A stretch of DNA of 64,000 bases from Galaxea fascicularis. Lineage: Eukaryota > Cnidaria > Anthozoa > Scleractinia > Euphylliidae. The notes beneath the pieces were generated by a model, which was not told the origin of the DNA, ran no database searches, and saw only the letters and a list, made by a program, of their open reading frames with translations. A program made the translations under genes and the position numbers. The stretch is taken from NCBI GenBank assembly GCA_948470475.1, contig OX419335.1, positions 21,417,999-21,481,998 on the forward strand, written 5' to 3'. Shown in pieces: positions 62,501 to 64,000 of the stretch; position 1 is the first letter of the stretch, and each line of letters begins with the position of its first letter.

Positions 62501-63300
62501 CTTTAAATACTTTCAGATTGTGGGCAACAGAGGAACCATTGAATTTAATCCAAGAGACACAATGGCCAAGGAGTCCAGTATCATTGGTGTTTCGTTATTT
62601 CTTGCCACTGAGGTATATTGAGAAGAATATGGTTTTCACTTGTAAATCAGTATGACATCTTCCGGTTATTCGTGATTTTTGTGTAATAGACTGATACTAA
62701 TTTTACTCGGCTTGCTTTTTTAATGCAAACATGCTCATCTATAAAGATACACATACACTGTAATGACTTTATTTGCAACAGTACACTCAGTGCTACAATG
62801 TATGGTAGAGTCTTGTTCTTCACCCTTTTTGTGAACTGGGTAGCTGATGCTTGTATAGAAATTGGGAAAGGTTTGCTCCAAATTGGATAAGGGGTCAGGG
62901 AGGGGTTGGGAAAATGGCAGTTCCCAACATCCCCTTCAGTGAGACTGAGCTTACAGCTAATCTGTTTTTTATACCCTTTTTCTATACAATGTTGCTATGG
63001 GAAAAACTATGCCTTCATCTCTACTACCTGCTCATAATGCAAAGGCAAAACACAGAATTATAGAGTGCTGTACCGTGGTGGGTGACTCTACCTTTACTTC
63101 ACGCTAATAACGTCAATGATGTTTATTTGTTCATATAGACTGAAAGACAGGAGACAGCAGCTGCAGTAGCTGCAGGGCTGCAGGCAGGTTTTTTGAAACC
63201 AATAGTGGGCCAGGAGTACCAGCTGAGCCAAGCTTCAGATGCACATAGGGATATTATAGAAGGGAGAGGGGCAAAGGGTAAAGTGGTATTGGTGCCGTGA
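56542..63300 (+). CDS. CRYZ: Quinone oxidoreductase / zeta-crystallin, eight exons
   Basis: NADPH-dependent quinone reductase of the zinc-free MDR family, cytosolic. Coding exons: 56542-56640, 57671-57823, 58727-58890, 59573-59624, 60271-60420, 60942-61043, 62517-62612, 63139-63300; total 978 bases, 325 residues (human about 329). All introns are GT-AG. Phases agree: only intron 3 splits a codon, making AGG (Arg). Landmarks: [15 protein letters not shown] start, [10 protein letters not shown] (44-53), [27 protein letters not shown], the Rossmann GASGGVG (152-158) made across the exon 4/5 joint, [29 protein letters not shown] (243-260) and LKPIVG (291-296). The second ATG at 56551 is nearer the family's usual start; the first adds MKT. 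Donors of introns 5 (GTGGGG) and 6 (GTACAG) are weaker but fit the alignment. The gene body is strongly CpG-depleted. No coding lesion was seen, so it should be functional. Confidence 0.93.
57096..57183. mobile_element. Tiny foldback insertion in CRYZ intron 1
   Basis: Inverted arms of 25 bases (57105-57129 and 57151-57175, one mismatch) flank a 21-base loop. The arms read CAACCTCATTCCCAGG(G)TCCTCTCC. The 8-base word CAAACACT occurs on both sides (57096-57103 and 57176-57183), consistent with a target-site duplication of hAT type. The element is only about 72 bases and has no coding capacity. Confidence 0.65.
58212..58622. mobile_element. Tigger/pogo-like MITE in CRYZ intron 2
   Basis: The termini CAGTCGAACCTCGATTATCC (from 58214) and, inverted, CAGTCAAACCTCGATTATCC (to 58620) are flanked by TA at 58212-58213 and 58621-58622. 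The element is 407 bases, too short for a transposase. CTCGATTATCCGGA-type words are repeated three times at the left end and recur near the right end, as expected for subterminal transposase-binding sites. The TA duplication and end sequence fit the pogo/Tigger branch of Tc1/mariner. Confidence 0.85.
59137..59169. repeat. TTA microsatellite in CRYZ intron 3
   Basis: (TTA) repeats with one interruption (ATATTATT). Likely polymorphic in length. Confidence 0.8.
59264..59535. repeat. Tandem duplication of 137 bp in CRYZ intron 3
   Basis: Copy 1 (59264-59400) and copy 2 (59401-59535) both start GATTATAAGTATGATCTTAA and end GATGTTTATTTTT. They differ by only a few substitutions and a 2-base deletion, so the duplication is recent. 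It ends 37 bases before exon 4. Confidence 0.9.
61487..61601. mobile_element. Imperfect foldback in CRYZ intron 6
   Basis: TTTATCCTTGGTTGAAATAT followed by TTTACTTTCCTTTGTTTT pairs with an inverted copy at 61559-61601 (GAAACAAAGGAAATTAAATT, then TAAACCAAGGATGAAATTAA). The arms are about 38-43 bases with several mismatches and a 34-base loop. MITE origin is likely; the superfamily is unknown. Confidence 0.55.
62215..62465. repeat. Probable dispersed repeat in CRYZ intron 6
   Basis: A block starting AAAGTGCACCTAACCCCAAA keeps CpG sites (GACGTCA, CTCGGTCGTGG, TTCGTACGAA) inside an intron that otherwise has almost none, suggesting inserted sequence. Ends were not resolved. Confidence 0.35.
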
Positions 63301-64000
63301 TAACAATTATTATTATTAACACAGCTGTACATGTACTTATGTTAGAAAGGGTTCATACGGATGATGAGGATCATGATTTGAAGTCCATTGACTGAAATAC
63401 TTCTCATATGGGAAACCTAATTGAAAGTCATCTACTTGGAAATGTATGCGTATTCTTAAGTTCTGAATAAACATTGGAAATGAATTGGGTAAGACATCAC
63501 CAATATTTTCTTGCACATGTTGATAGTATCTATTATGTTCTAAATTTGATGATACACTGAGGTTCAGCATTTTTCATCTGCAACAAATGTTTCATGATCA
63601 TAGATATTTCCAATTCCTATTGCTATAGGAAACAGAACACTTTCTACTAATGTATTGTGCATTTGAAAACAAGAAAGGGATAAAAAAAAAAGGGAAAAAA
63701 TAAATTTGGGGGTTTTCAGATTTGTATAAATCAGGAATGGGAACTACATGTAGCATGGATGTTATAAGATGTTTAAATACTCCATTCCAGAACATTACTG
63801 AAAAAGAAATCCAGTGACCTGGTATTGATCACCAAACACTAGTCTCTTTTGCCTGTTTAAGTGGAGCATAATTACTCATAATAGTTACAAGTACATTGTC
63901 ATATTGAGACGTACATCTGTCAAACGAATACCTGCAACATATGAAAAGATTATGAATTAATCTTTCTTATAATAATAATGATGATGATAACTAAGGTTAA
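63301..64000. other. CRYZ 3' UTR and flank
   Basis: The 3' UTR begins after the stop. The sequence stays CpG-poor to the edge of the window, so transcription or methylation may continue past the predicted end. It ends in a short TAATAATAATGATGATGATAA tract. No further gene is seen. Confidence 0.45.
63466..63471 (+). terminator. Candidate CRYZ polyadenylation signal
   Basis: AATAAA lies 166 bases after the stop codon, a usual distance. Confidence 0.55.

Noticed and set aside
1..64000. CRISPR arrays, operons, bacterial or phage genes
   Set aside because: No regularly spaced exact repeats with unique spacers, no ribosome-binding sites; intron-containing and metazoan-type genes show this is eukaryotic nuclear DNA.

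Overview
The window looks like nuclear DNA of an anthozoan cnidarian, probably a stony coral. This is inferred from four things: AT-rich sequence, sparse genes (some intronless, one with small exons and phase-consistent GT-AG introns), many short foldback elements and SINEs, and a non-LTR retrotransposon remnant of a type that seems familiar from coral genomes. There are no operons or prokaryotic signals. No species call is possible from sequence alone.

Layout. 1-12.8 kb: no recognisable gene, but two diverged local tandem duplications (about 150 bp x2 near 1.8 kb; about 268 bp x3 near 5.2-5.8 kb). 12.8-16.0 kb: an intronless gene with a TATA/initiator-like promoter. It encodes a 569-residue protein with a long, probably disordered N-terminal half and a DUF3504/Crypton-type tyrosine-recombinase-like C-terminal half that stops before the catalytic His/Arg/Tyr end. 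16-37.6 kb: no gene recognised, one diverged tandem duplication and a 19-C run. 37.6-40.6 kb: a nest of mobile-element debris: foldback element, a tRNA-headed SINE with a 16-bp target-site duplication, a broken non-LTR reverse transcriptase, and a 278-bp MITE-like element. 40.6-45.1 kb: no convincing gene, apart from one coding-like 39-codon ORF. 45.1-46.3 kb: an intronless class A neuropeptide-type GPCR. 46.3-54.6 kb: nothing recognised. 54.6-55.0 kb: a small coiled-coil protein on the minus strand. 56.5-63.3 kb: an eight-exon quinone oxidoreductase (zeta-crystallin, CRYZ) gene on the plus strand, whose introns hold a Tigger/pogo-like MITE, two further foldbacks and a tandem duplication.

The genes do not form an obvious pathway. 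The best candidates for something undescribed are the Crypton-derived orphan gene at 12.9 kb, which looks like a domesticated DNA-binding regulator rather than a recombinase, and a sharp fall in CpG content starting at the first intron of CRYZ, which looks like the footprint of germline gene-body methylation. Exons, splice sites and target-site duplications were read directly from the sequence; family names are from recognition and were not checked by search.
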